A stretch of DNA of 64,000 nucleotides from Chitinophagaceae bacterium (GTDB taxonomy: Bacteria > Bacteroidota > Bacteroidia > Chitinophagales > UBA10324). Positions 43,701 through 51,674 of this stretch are shown in pieces. Location: contig JADJAG010000008.1 of assembly GCA_016704325.1 (NCBI GenBank), positions 248,001-312,000 on the forward strand, in the 5' to 3' direction. A model generated the notes under the pieces. It saw nothing but the letters and a program-made list of their open reading frames with translations, ran no database searches and was not told the origin of the DNA. The translations under genes were made by a program, and so were the position numbers. Position 1 is the first letter of the stretch. The number at the start of each line of letters is the position of its first letter.

Positions 43701-45304
43701 TCAGATATGACGAAAACAAAGTTTATGAAACCTACTATAAGGATTTTTGGGAGTACGATCCCGAATATGATGTATGGAAGCAGAAAGCAGATTTCGGAGG
43801 TGGTGCACGAGGTTATGCAGTTGGTTTTAGCATCAATGGCAAAGGTTATATTGGAACCGGATATATGATTGATAACCACTGGGCAGATTTTTCTTATAAA
43901 GATTTTTGGGAATATGACCCGATCCTCAATTGCTGGACACGAAAGGCAGATTTCGGAGGAGAAAACCGATTAGGTGCTATCGGTTTCGGTATTGCCGGAA
44001 AAGGATATCTAGGCACCGGATTAGATAAATTTCAATATGCCGGCACCCTATACTTTGACTTCTGGGAATACGATCCAGATACAGATACTTGGATACAGAA
44101 AGCAGATTTTGAGGGTGGAGGACGATATGGTGCTGTTGGATTTAACATTGGCATCAAAGGCTATTTAGGAACCGGATTATTTTCAAAGGATTTCTGGGAG
44201 TATTCCCCCGAAACAGACTCCTGGGAGCAAAAAGCGGAATTTGCCGGCGAGGCCCGAAACAATGCTACCGGATTTAGTATTGGTGAAAAGGGATATATTG
44301 GAACAGGGTATGACGCAAACTTTGCTGATTTAAAAGATTTTTGGGAATATGATCCCGTTTTAAATACATGGGTTAGAAATGAAGATTTTGGCGGAACTGC
44401 CAGAAGCGGAGCTATTGGTTTCAGCATCGGTGAAAAGGGATACATTGGCACAGGACTCAACTACGATGGAGAATACCATTATTTTAATGATCTCTGGCAA
44501 TACACTCCAACAGACTGTGATGGCTTAACTGTATTTGCTGATACCGACGCTGATGGATATGGTGACATAGCGAGTAGTTATTTTGCTGCAGATTGCCTCG
44601 TTCCTGCCGGATACGTTGTAAACAGAACTGACTGCGATGATACAAATGCGGCAGTACATCCCATTGCAGCAGAAATCATAAATGGCATTGATGATGATTG
44701 CAATGGATTAATTGATGATTTAATCTGTCCACTACCTGAAAACTTACTTTCAAGTAACATCACAGCATCTTCAGCCACATTGAGTTTTGATCCACCTGAA
44801 CAGGCAACATCCGTTAAATTGCGTTACAAGGTTGGCAGCAGTTCAGCATGGAATAAGATGGTGTTTACAGGCTACTCAATTGTTGTTGAAGGATTATCAG
44901 CTAATACCAAGTATATCTGGCAGGTTCAAAGTGTTTGCGGTAGCGATGTAATAACCGGTTCCGAATGGTCTGCCAAGCAACACTTCACTACTGCCCTTTA
45001 TAAAGTTGGCGATGAAGTCACCACTTCCCTGGAACTATTCCCAAACCCTGTTTCAAGTGATTTCACGATAGATCTGCAACTTTCCAAAGAAGTCCTTACA
45101 GATTTTTCATCCAAAGATCAATCAGCAACCATTTACATGCTTAATACACTTGGCCAGGTTATTTACTCTTGCAATGAAATTACCGGAAATGGCGAACTGA
45201 CAAAAGTGATTGCCATGCCAACTACAGCAGCTTCCGGTTGGTATGTGGTAAGGGTGGTAACGAGCGATCAGGTGATCGAGCAGAAGTTGTTGTATCAGAA
45301 ATAG
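40724..45304 (+). CDS. Giant T9SS protein: 60-residue repeats plus two propellers
   Basis: The 1,526-residue protein has a signal peptide (MKTITIILAIILFNIHVKVNA, cut at A-Q). Seven repeats of exactly 60 residues (180 bp; about 26-445) follow, each with IKQWDARFGG, DGGYILGG, GDKTQASQ and DYWIVKTDANG. A MopE motif (446-515), a six-bladed propeller (516-823), two MopE motifs (824-958), a second six-bladed propeller (960-1260), a fourth MopE motif, fn3 (about 1336-1425) and a T9SS domain (1433-1526) complete it. The first repeat set may form a seven-bladed ring of another type. It is the largest of the paralogues. Confidence 0.85.
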   Translation: MKTITIILAIILFNIHVKVNAQLTAPSKVWDLRFGGSSDDYLGSLQQTIDGGYILGGFSESGVSGDKTEENLGIEDIWIVKIDSNGIIQWDKRYGGDSYEELFSMQLTNDGGYILGGWSTSGISGDKTQPSQGSGDYWIVKTDANGEIIWDKRFGGTEDDELIEIHQTNDEGYILGGWSYSGLGGDKTQASQGGIDYWIVKIDANGIKQWDARFGGNSVDILCSLQQTSDGGYILGGYSDSGNNGDKSQASQGGRDYWIVKTDANGIKQWDARFGGLAYDWLSDIIQTYDQGYILGGWSSSGISGDKTQASQGSDDYWIVKTDENGIKQWDARFGGSTHENLNSLLQTDDGGYLLGGFSDSGIGGDKTQSCQGNQDFWIIKTNATGTKQWDARFGGNESDWITSFQQINDGGYMLGGVSLSDISGDKTQPSQGSYDYWIIKIAPDCFGLTAFSDSDSDGFGYAGNSLFVTNCAVPAGYVMDSTDCDDGNSLIFPNATEVENGLDDNCNGNIDEGFGLDEWLQKTDFRSFARDYAVAFAIGDKGYVGTGTVDLGSKIYKDFWEYNPATDAWSQKAEFGGTARYSAVGFSIGDKGYIGTGVSRGWGSYYPYQVEKDFWQYDPVLNIWTQKADFGGTARCGAVAFVIKNRGYVGTGEWKENDFWEYNPSNDSWTRKADFSGEERTEAVAFSIGNKGYISTGRDGIMSDIAYKDLWEYSPLTDTWAKKADFGGGGRCGAFAFSIGNKGYLGAGNDFKDALPFNPLQDFWEYNSEDDTWLKKEDFGGGLRGNAVAFSITGKGYAGIGSTHLDNISSYYNDFWEYLPACTDGYTVYLDSDNDAYGDASHPYITTGCLPPDGYVIDQSDCNDLDAYIPSNCDGTNGIDDNCDGVIDDGFGTSLYYADSDGDGYGDSTIHVNGCTAPEEYVINGDDCNDSNLTINPLAKEIQNGIDDNCNGTIDEGFAPDTWSQKSNMNGIARHHAVAFSIDGKGYMGTGFRYDENKVYETYYKDFWEYDPEYDVWKQKADFGGGARGYAVGFSINGKGYIGTGYMIDNHWADFSYKDFWEYDPILNCWTRKADFGGENRLGAIGFGIAGKGYLGTGLDKFQYAGTLYFDFWEYDPDTDTWIQKADFEGGGRYGAVGFNIGIKGYLGTGLFSKDFWEYSPETDSWEQKAEFAGEARNNATGFSIGEKGYIGTGYDANFADLKDFWEYDPVLNTWVRNEDFGGTARSGAIGFSIGEKGYIGTGLNYDGEYHYFNDLWQYTPTDCDGLTVFADTDADGYGDIASSYFAADCLVPAGYVVNRTDCDDTNAAVHPIAAEIINGIDDDCNGLIDDLICPLPENLLSSNITASSATLSFDPPEQATSVKLRYKVGSSSAWNKMVFTGYSIVVEGLSANTKYIWQVQSVCGSDVITGSEWSAKQHFTTALYKVGDEVTTSLELFPNPVSSDFTIDLQLSKEVLTDFSSKDQSATIYMLNTLGQVIYSCNEITGNGELTKVIAMPTTAASGWYVVRVVTSDQVIEQKLLYQK

Positions 45305-45514
45305 GTCTTCAAAATCTGTCGATTTCACTTCGAAGATTTCTGTTCTTGCTTCAGTATAAGAATAGCTATCATGCTTCTATTGTATATTTATACTATTTAA
45401 TATATCTCCATATTGATGTTTCAAACAGGCTGACTTATATAACAATCAGGCTGCATTGATTAAAGTCATCTACGCTCCTATGCATCGTCATAGTAAGCTG
45501 CCTGGCTAAAGGTG

Positions 45515-45522
45515 GAACTTTG
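45515..45522 (+). promoter_or_regulatory. -7-like box GAACTTTG
   Basis: GAACTTTG lies 29 bases before the ATG at 45551. It follows the ATAGTAAGCTG region, with no TTG at the expected -33 distance. Confidence 0.45.
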
Positions 45523-45550
45523 AGCATCAATTCAACCTAATGCTCAGAAA

Positions 45551-47149
45551 ATGAAAACGAATACTATATTGGCCAAGGCAATAAGATTGCAAACGGCCAA
45601 ATCAATATTTCGAATGATATCAATGACATTTGCGATGTTGTTCATGCTTTCTATACTATTTATTGGTATTGCAAATCCTGTATTTGCACAATCGCCCGGT
45701 ACATGGATACAAAAATCAGACATCGGAGGTGCTGCGCGCGCAAGGGCCGTAGGATTCAGCATCGGCGACAAAGGCTACCTTGGAACAGGAACTACTGCGC
45801 AAGGAATAAAAAAAGATTTTTGGGAATATGATCCTATTGCTGACAGCTGGACACAGAAAGCAGATTTTGGCGGCGCAGCACGTTCCGGCGCTGTTGGATT
45901 TAGTATTGGCAACAAAGGCTATATCGGAACCGGTGAAACGGATTATCCTGAATATCATGTACTCAAAGATTTCTGGGAATATGATCCCGCTGCCAATAGC
46001 TGGACCCGGAAAAAAGATTTCGGAGGATCCGCCAGGTGCTGGTCGGCCGGTTTCGCAACAGGCAACAAAGGATATATAGGTACCGGCATAAATGAATCTT
46101 ACCTTAAAGATTTCTGGGAATACGATCCGCTCAAAAATACCTGGACCAGGAAGGCACCATACCCCGGAGTGAAGGGCAGCAACCTGACCGCCTTTTCCAT
46201 CGGCGATAAAGGCTACATGGGAATGAGTTTTAATTTCTATACCAACACCTGGTGGCAAAAAGATTTCTATGAATATGATCCTGCTACCAATACCTGGACG
46301 AGAAAAGCAAACTTTGGTGATGGCCGAAGGGATTGGACGGCAGCATTTTCAATCGGTACTAAAGGGTATGTCGGAACAGGCATGTCCAGTTTTGATTATA
46401 AGAATGATTTTTGGGAATATGATCCTGCAGATAATGAATGGACTGAGCAGGCTGAATTCAGGGGCATTGAAAGAATTGGTGCTATAGCCTTTAGCATTGG
46501 TGGCAAAGGCTATATCGGCACCGGCGAAGATTACTATGGTGCGTACTTAAATGACTTTTGGGAATACACACCTGATGTAACGCTACTATGCAAAACTCCT
46601 TCCACACAAAGCTACACCTCCATCACACCTGTTTCTGCAGTATTAAATTGGGAAAGTAGTGCAACTGCCCTTTACTATGAAATTGAATATGCCCTTGCGG
46701 AAGGAAACGGTTCAGCAATAACTAAAAACGCTGTATCCCATAACATAGAGATTTCCAATCTTTTACCGAACACCCTATATAGCTGGCATGTGAAAAGTAT
46801 CTGCGCTACTGATTCATTCACAAGTTCTGATTGGTCAGAGATGCAATACTTTACCACAGAGGTATTGAAAGTTTCAGGTGTAGCAGGTGCTACATTATCA
46901 TTGTATCCCAATCCCGTTTCTGAAAACTTCCTGTTGCATCTCAAAGCAGCTGCTTACAATGACCAAACAGCAACCATCTACCTGCTGAATGCACTCGGAC
47001 AAGCTGTTTACTCAGTGAAAGACATAACAGCCAATGGTGAAATAAATCAGGTAATTACAATGCCGGGCACAGCAGCGTCGGGTTGGTATATAGTGAGAGT
47101 GGTAATGAGTGATCAGGTGATAGAACAGAAGTTGTTGTATCAGAAATAA
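45551..47149 (+). CDS. T9SS single-propeller protein
   Basis: The 532-residue protein has a long signal peptide with a 20-residue basic leader (hydrophobic part MTFAMLFMLSILFIGIANP, cut at FA-Q). It has one six-bladed propeller (about 48-345), fn3 (347-437) and a T9SS domain (447-532). The last blade lacks the Trp strand, which is supplied by the N-terminal strand GTWIQKSDIGG, so the ring closes in the same way as in its paralogues. There are no MopE motifs. Sugars or proteins could be bound in the ring. The sequence is silent on this. Confidence 0.85.
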   Translation: MKTNTILAKAIRLQTAKSIFRMISMTFAMLFMLSILFIGIANPVFAQSPGTWIQKSDIGGAARARAVGFSIGDKGYLGTGTTAQGIKKDFWEYDPIADSWTQKADFGGAARSGAVGFSIGNKGYIGTGETDYPEYHVLKDFWEYDPAANSWTRKKDFGGSARCWSAGFATGNKGYIGTGINESYLKDFWEYDPLKNTWTRKAPYPGVKGSNLTAFSIGDKGYMGMSFNFYTNTWWQKDFYEYDPATNTWTRKANFGDGRRDWTAAFSIGTKGYVGTGMSSFDYKNDFWEYDPADNEWTEQAEFRGIERIGAIAFSIGGKGYIGTGEDYYGAYLNDFWEYTPDVTLLCKTPSTQSYTSITPVSAVLNWESSATALYYEIEYALAEGNGSAITKNAVSHNIEISNLLPNTLYSWHVKSICATDSFTSSDWSEMQYFTTEVLKVSGVAGATLSLYPNPVSENFLLHLKAAAYNDQTATIYLLNALGQAVYSVKDITANGEINQVITMPGTAASGWYIVRVVMSDQVIEQKLLYQK

Positions 47150-47171
47150 TTATTCATGATTAATTTTATAT

Positions 47172-47199
47172 GAGCCCCGGAAAATATCCGGGGCTCTTT
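47172..47199 (+). terminator. Intrinsic terminator
   Basis: GAGCCCCGGA...TCCGGGGCTC, perfect 10-bp arms, then TTTATTT. Confidence 0.9.
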
Positions 47200-47288
47200 A
47201 TTTAATCAGCTTCACATGTGTGATGAAAGTCTGCCTAAGATCATATACCTGCATGGCTCAAATCATTTTTCAGGATCAGTAATGAATT

Positions 47289-47296
47289 GAACTTTG
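47289..47296 (+). promoter_or_regulatory. -7-like box GAACTTTG before the DUF4907 gene
   Basis: GAACTTTG lies 28 bases before the ATG at 47324, the same distance as in the paralogue promoters. Confidence 0.45.
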
Positions 47297-47323
47297 GGTA
47301 ATTAATAATTAAATCTGTGTGTG

Positions 47324-47701
47324 ATGAAAACACATAATACCATTTACCATCTCATCCTGCTATGCGTTCTTTTTTTTATGGCAACCTCTTCGGTTGCGCA
47401 GCAGATGAATGCTCCGGTTCAGCCGGATGCGCAGGCGCCTGCCGCAAGTGCTTATCAGAATTCAAGCATCACCTGCAACATCATTGATGCGCTTAACGGC
47501 ACCTTCGGTTATGACGTATTTGTTGACGGGAAACTGGTGATTCACCAGGCCAGCATTCCGGCCATGTCCGGCAATGAAGGATTCAAAACAAAAGAGGATG
47601 CGATAAAGGTGGCTGAGCTGGTGATGTACAAGATCAGGAAAGGCGAAATGCCACCAACCGTTACTACGGATGAGTTGAGAGACTTGAAGGTAATCAAGTG
47701 A
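47324..47701 (+). CDS. DUF4907 exported protein
   Basis: This 125-residue secreted protein has a signal peptide (hydrophobic IYHLILLCVLFFMATSSVA, cut near A-Q). The single domain shows NGTFGYDVFVDGKLVIHQ, IPAMSGNEGFKTKEDA and VTTDELRDL, which fits DUF4907 as I remember it. The function is unknown. ATG at 47324 is preferred over the upstream GTG. It is 28 bases ahead of the 47730 propeller gene, so the two probably form an operon. No partner function is known. Confidence 0.8.
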   Translation: MKTHNTIYHLILLCVLFFMATSSVAQQMNAPVQPDAQAPAASAYQNSSITCNIIDALNGTFGYDVFVDGKLVIHQASIPAMSGNEGFKTKEDAIKVAELVMYKIRKGEMPPTVTTDELRDLKVIK

Positions 47702-47729
47702 TCAGTTCACAACTAAAATTATAACGATC

Positions 47730-50342
47730 ATGAAAAAGATAATTCTATTTTTCTCAATCCTAACAGCAGTCGGTTTGACTGCTCTGCAAGCACAGGATAT
47801 CTGGACGCAGAAAGCGGATTTCGGTGGCACCGGTCGTTACGGTGATGTTGGTTTCAGCATCGGCGACAAAGGTTACATCGGAACCGGGTATGATGGCACT
47901 TACCGGCGTGATTTCTGGGAATATAATCCCAACGCAAACGTATGGACACAGAAGGCTGACTTCGCCGGCATTAAACGAGTTGAGGCGGTCGGCTTCTGCA
48001 TTGGTGATAAAGGGTACGTCGGCATTGGAGTGGATGGATCCTCATTTCCATACATCTACCCAGTAGACTTCTGGGAATTTGATCCTGCTGCAAATACGTG
48101 GACGCAAAAGTCAGATTTCACTGGCCAGGGACGCCAATCAGCGACTGGTTTTGCAGTTGGTGGCAAAGGGTATATCGGCACAGGCGTTGACAAACTATCA
48201 GGCGACAATTTCTACAAGGATTTCTATATGTATGATCCGGCAAATGACAACTGGACTAAGCAGGCGGATTTCGGTGGAGGCTACAGAAGTAACCCAAGGG
48301 CTTTTGCTATAGGCGACAAGGGCTACATCGGCACGGGGTATTATGGCGGCTGGAAGAAGGACTTGTGGGAGTACAACCCGGCCACAAATGCATGGGCAAA
48401 GAAAGCCGATTTCGGAGGTATATCCAGGGAGTGGGCGGTTGCTTTCTCCATTAGCAACAAAGGATACCTTGGAACAGGGTTTTACAACTACACATGGCTG
48501 GCGGATTTCTGGGAGTATGATCCTGCAGCAAACGCCTGGAGCCAGCGCGCTGATATCGCAGGTCCCGAGAGAGCGCATGCTGTTGGTTTTTCAATTGGCG
48601 ACAAAGGATATATAGGCACAGGAGAACATCCGGGTTCTTCTCCTCTTAAAGATTTCTGGGAATACACTCCTGAAGGATGTAGCGGTTTGACTGTCTATGT
48701 CGATGCTGATGCCGATAACTATGGCGATGTATCAAACAATTTATTTGTAGAAGACTGTGTAGTGCCAAGCGGCTATGTTGAAAATAGCACTGATTGCAAT
48801 GATGCCAGCGCTTCGATATATCCTGGCGCTGCGGAAATCCTAAACGGCATTGATGATAATTGCAACGGGGAAATTGATGAAGGATATAGTCCGGATATGT
48901 GGACGCAGGTTGCTGATTTCGGAGGTTTGGCAAGATATTCTGCAGTTGCATTCTCAATTGGAAATAAAGGATATGCAGGAACAGGCGGCGATGCAAGCGG
49001 CTACAGAAAAGATTTCTGGCAGTATGATCCGATTACAAATGTATGGTCTCAGAAAGCCGATTTTGGAGGAGGAATTAGAGCATGGGCGGTTGGTGTTGCC
49101 ATTGGTGACTTGGGCTATGTGGGTACAGGTTGGGATGGAAACTCACAACATAGTTACGGCAGAGATTTCTGGGAATACAATCCTGTCACAAACACCTGGA
49201 TTCAGAAATCTGATTTTGCCGGAGGAACCCGCAGTGGATTAAGCGGATTTGCAATTGGTTCAAAAGGATATTTTGGAACCGGTGAAGCAGGTGGTCTTGG
49301 AGGAACCCGGACAAAAGACCTATGGGAGTACAACCCTCTGTTGGATTCCTGGACACAAAAGTCGGACTATGGAGGAAATCAACTAAAACATCCGGCAGTA
49401 TTTTCGGTCGGTGGAAAGGGATATTTTGTTACGGGAAACACTAATTCGCAACAATTCATAAAAGAATCATGGGAATACGATCCATCAACAGATACATGGA
49501 CTAAGAAAACGGAATTTCCGGGAACAGCAAGATATGGAGCAGTTGGGTTTTCTGTGGGCAATAGTGGATTTCTTTCTACCGGTTATAGTGGATCCTATCT
49601 CAAAGATCTATGGGAATACGATCCTGCAACTGACACCTGGATGCAGAAATCCGATTTAGCAGGACAGTCTCGATATAACGCCGTTGCTTTTGGTATTGAC
49701 AATAAAGCATACGTAGGAACAGGTAGTGGCGTGTCGTCCATCCTCAAAGATTTTTGGCAATACACTTCTGAAACAACAACATCATGTACAGTGCCCACAG
49801 ATGAAACAACAACCAACATCACCGGTACCTCTGCTATAGTTAACTGGGAGGCAGTGAGCACCGCAAAGGGTTACAAGATTGAATATGAAATGACAAATGG
49901 CAGCGGGCCCGTGAAAACTACTTTTGAAAAAACCGGTTCCAAAGTAATTTCGAATCTTAAGCCTAACACTCAATACTGCTGGCGGGTTAAGAGTGTGTGT
50001 TCGTTAGATCCGAAACTCACCTCCCCTTGGTCAACCAAGCAATTCTTCACCACCGGCACACTTAAAATGGGTGATGAAGCAACAACTGCATTGGCAGTGT
50101 ATCCTAATCCCGTGGTAGAAACATTCACGTTGCATCTTCAACTCCAATCATCCGCCGTTCAATCAGCCACTATTTATCTGTTGAATACGCTTGGGCAGAT
50201 TGTGTACAATGAAAAAACTTCAGTTGAAAATGGACTGCTGCTTAAAGAAATCAAACTAAACGATCACCCTGCCGGAATGTACCTGGTAAAAGTAATCGTA
50301 AACGATCAGGTGTATTCGGCTTCGATCAATTATCAGAAGTAA
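47730..50342 (+). CDS. T9SS two-propeller protein with an atypical sorting domain
   Basis: The 870-residue protein has a signal peptide (MKKIILFFSILTAVGLTALQA, cut A-Q), propeller 1 (23-315, six blades), one MopE motif (314-387: DADADNYGD, DCNDASA, DDNCNGEIDEG), propeller 2 (388-685, six blades), fn3 (687-777) and a T9SS domain (787-870). The sorting domain ends IKLNDHPAGMYLVKVIVNDQ, different from the GWYVVRVVMSDQ form of its neighbours, so it derives from another lineage. Position directly after the DUF4907 gene suggests joint transcription. Confidence 0.85.
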   Translation: MKKIILFFSILTAVGLTALQAQDIWTQKADFGGTGRYGDVGFSIGDKGYIGTGYDGTYRRDFWEYNPNANVWTQKADFAGIKRVEAVGFCIGDKGYVGIGVDGSSFPYIYPVDFWEFDPAANTWTQKSDFTGQGRQSATGFAVGGKGYIGTGVDKLSGDNFYKDFYMYDPANDNWTKQADFGGGYRSNPRAFAIGDKGYIGTGYYGGWKKDLWEYNPATNAWAKKADFGGISREWAVAFSISNKGYLGTGFYNYTWLADFWEYDPAANAWSQRADIAGPERAHAVGFSIGDKGYIGTGEHPGSSPLKDFWEYTPEGCSGLTVYVDADADNYGDVSNNLFVEDCVVPSGYVENSTDCNDASASIYPGAAEILNGIDDNCNGEIDEGYSPDMWTQVADFGGLARYSAVAFSIGNKGYAGTGGDASGYRKDFWQYDPITNVWSQKADFGGGIRAWAVGVAIGDLGYVGTGWDGNSQHSYGRDFWEYNPVTNTWIQKSDFAGGTRSGLSGFAIGSKGYFGTGEAGGLGGTRTKDLWEYNPLLDSWTQKSDYGGNQLKHPAVFSVGGKGYFVTGNTNSQQFIKESWEYDPSTDTWTKKTEFPGTARYGAVGFSVGNSGFLSTGYSGSYLKDLWEYDPATDTWMQKSDLAGQSRYNAVAFGIDNKAYVGTGSGVSSILKDFWQYTSETTTSCTVPTDETTTNITGTSAIVNWEAVSTAKGYKIEYEMTNGSGPVKTTFEKTGSKVISNLKPNTQYCWRVKSVCSLDPKLTSPWSTKQFFTTGTLKMGDEATTALAVYPNPVVETFTLHLQLQSSAVQSATIYLLNTLGQIVYNEKTSVENGLLLKEIKLNDHPAGMYLVKVIVNDQVYSASINYQK

Positions 50343-50350
50343 TTGTACTC

Positions 50351-50383
50351 ATCAACCCTGCTCTTACCAAGAGCAGGGTTGAT
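50351..50383 (+). terminator. Intrinsic terminator
   Basis: ATCAACCCTGCTCTT...AAGAGCAGGGTTGAT, perfect 15-bp arms, then ATTTTAATTATTTT. Confidence 0.9.
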
Positions 50384-50546
50384 ATTTTAATTATTTTATT
50401 TTTTAATGTATATGCTGGTTTTTTGGAAGAATTTATTTGTGCGAATGACCTAAGTCATTTGTTTCAACGGGTGTCTTCAGCATCTTGTAAAGCGTCTTTA
50501 GCTCACGGGGAGCGTTGTGATTTCAACACTCAAAAAATATAAAAGT

Positions 50547-51632
50547 ATGAATGAACCTTCCACACCTTTAGCTCCATTCAGCAGTACCTTCTCTCCTCAG
50601 CTTCCCGAGTTGTTGCTGAAGTTGAAGTGTAGTATTGCCATCACCACCTACCAAGCTGGTAAACTGGTTTTCATCAGCCCTGCGGATGAGAACCGCTTAA
50701 CGATGCTACCCCGCACCTTCGCCAAACCCATGGGTTTTGAGGTGCAGGGCGATCGCATGGTGCTGGCTACTAAAGATGAAGTGATCTATTTCGAAAACTC
50801 AAGGGAGCTAGCCGCTCATTATCCGAATAAAAAGAACACCTACGACAGTTTGTTTGTGCCCCGGACCACCTTCTATACCGGCCACGTAGACATGCATGAT
50901 ATCGCCCTGGGAAAAGAAGGTATATGGGCCATCAACACTTCCTTCTCCTGTCTTTGCCAGGTGACCGGCAACTACAATTTCATTCCTAAATGGAAGCCTC
51001 CTTTCATTACTGAACTCGCATCAGAAGATCGCTGTCATCTGAATGGAATGGTGTTGATCAATGGTAAGCCGAAGTATGTAACTGCGCTGGGGACTACGAA
51101 TACCCCGCAGGGCTGGCGGGCGGATATTGTTCATGGAGGAATATTGATGGATGTTGAAACCAATGAAGTCATTCTCGACAAACTGCCAATGCCGCATTCG
51201 CCGATGATGTACAAAGGCGAGTTGTACCTGCTGCTTTCTGCAACAGGAGAAATTGTTAAAGTGAACATCAAAGAAAAAAGTTATGAAGTAATCAAGCAAT
51301 TAAATGGTTATTGCCGGGGCATGGACATTTATGGCGACTATATGTTTGTGGCCATGAGCAAGCTTCGAAAGAACTCTTCCACGTTTGCCAAACTCTCCTT
51401 TGCAGAAAAAGCAGATACGGCAGGAATAAAAGTTATTCACCTGCCTACCAAAGCATTTACGATGGAAATGAAATACGAAACCAGCGTGGATGAAATTTAT
51501 TCACTAAAGATTTTAGCCAACACCATTCGGCCAAATATTTTAAATACCATAAATCCAATACATAAATATTCGCTCAGCATACCCGGGCATACGTTTTGGG
51601 CAAGCCCGGATGCTTTTCCTGAAAACGAATAA
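50547..51632 (+). CDS. TIGR03032-family protein
   Basis: This 361-residue soluble protein (start at MNEPSTPLAPF) carries SIAITTYQAGKLVFIS, LPRTFAKPMGFEVQGDRMVL and YTGHVDMHDIALGKEG, which are hallmarks of TIGR03032. The fold is probably a beta-propeller-like enzyme or binding protein of unknown function. There is no signal peptide. It precedes the FG-GAP protein by 42 bases. The longer frame begins at GTG 50517 but the ATG at 50547 is better conserved. No substrate can be named. Confidence 0.85.
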   Translation: MNEPSTPLAPFSSTFSPQLPELLLKLKCSIAITTYQAGKLVFISPADENRLTMLPRTFAKPMGFEVQGDRMVLATKDEVIYFENSRELAAHYPNKKNTYDSLFVPRTTFYTGHVDMHDIALGKEGIWAINTSFSCLCQVTGNYNFIPKWKPPFITELASEDRCHLNGMVLINGKPKYVTALGTTNTPQGWRADIVHGGILMDVETNEVILDKLPMPHSPMMYKGELYLLLSATGEIVKVNIKEKSYEVIKQLNGYCRGMDIYGDYMFVAMSKLRKNSSTFAKLSFAEKADTAGIKVIHLPTKAFTMEMKYETSVDEIYSLKILANTIRPNILNTINPIHKYSLSIPGHTFWASPDAFPENE

Positions 51633-51674
51633 TTCAACTCAGCTATTTTTTGTTTATTCATAAACTAAAATCCC

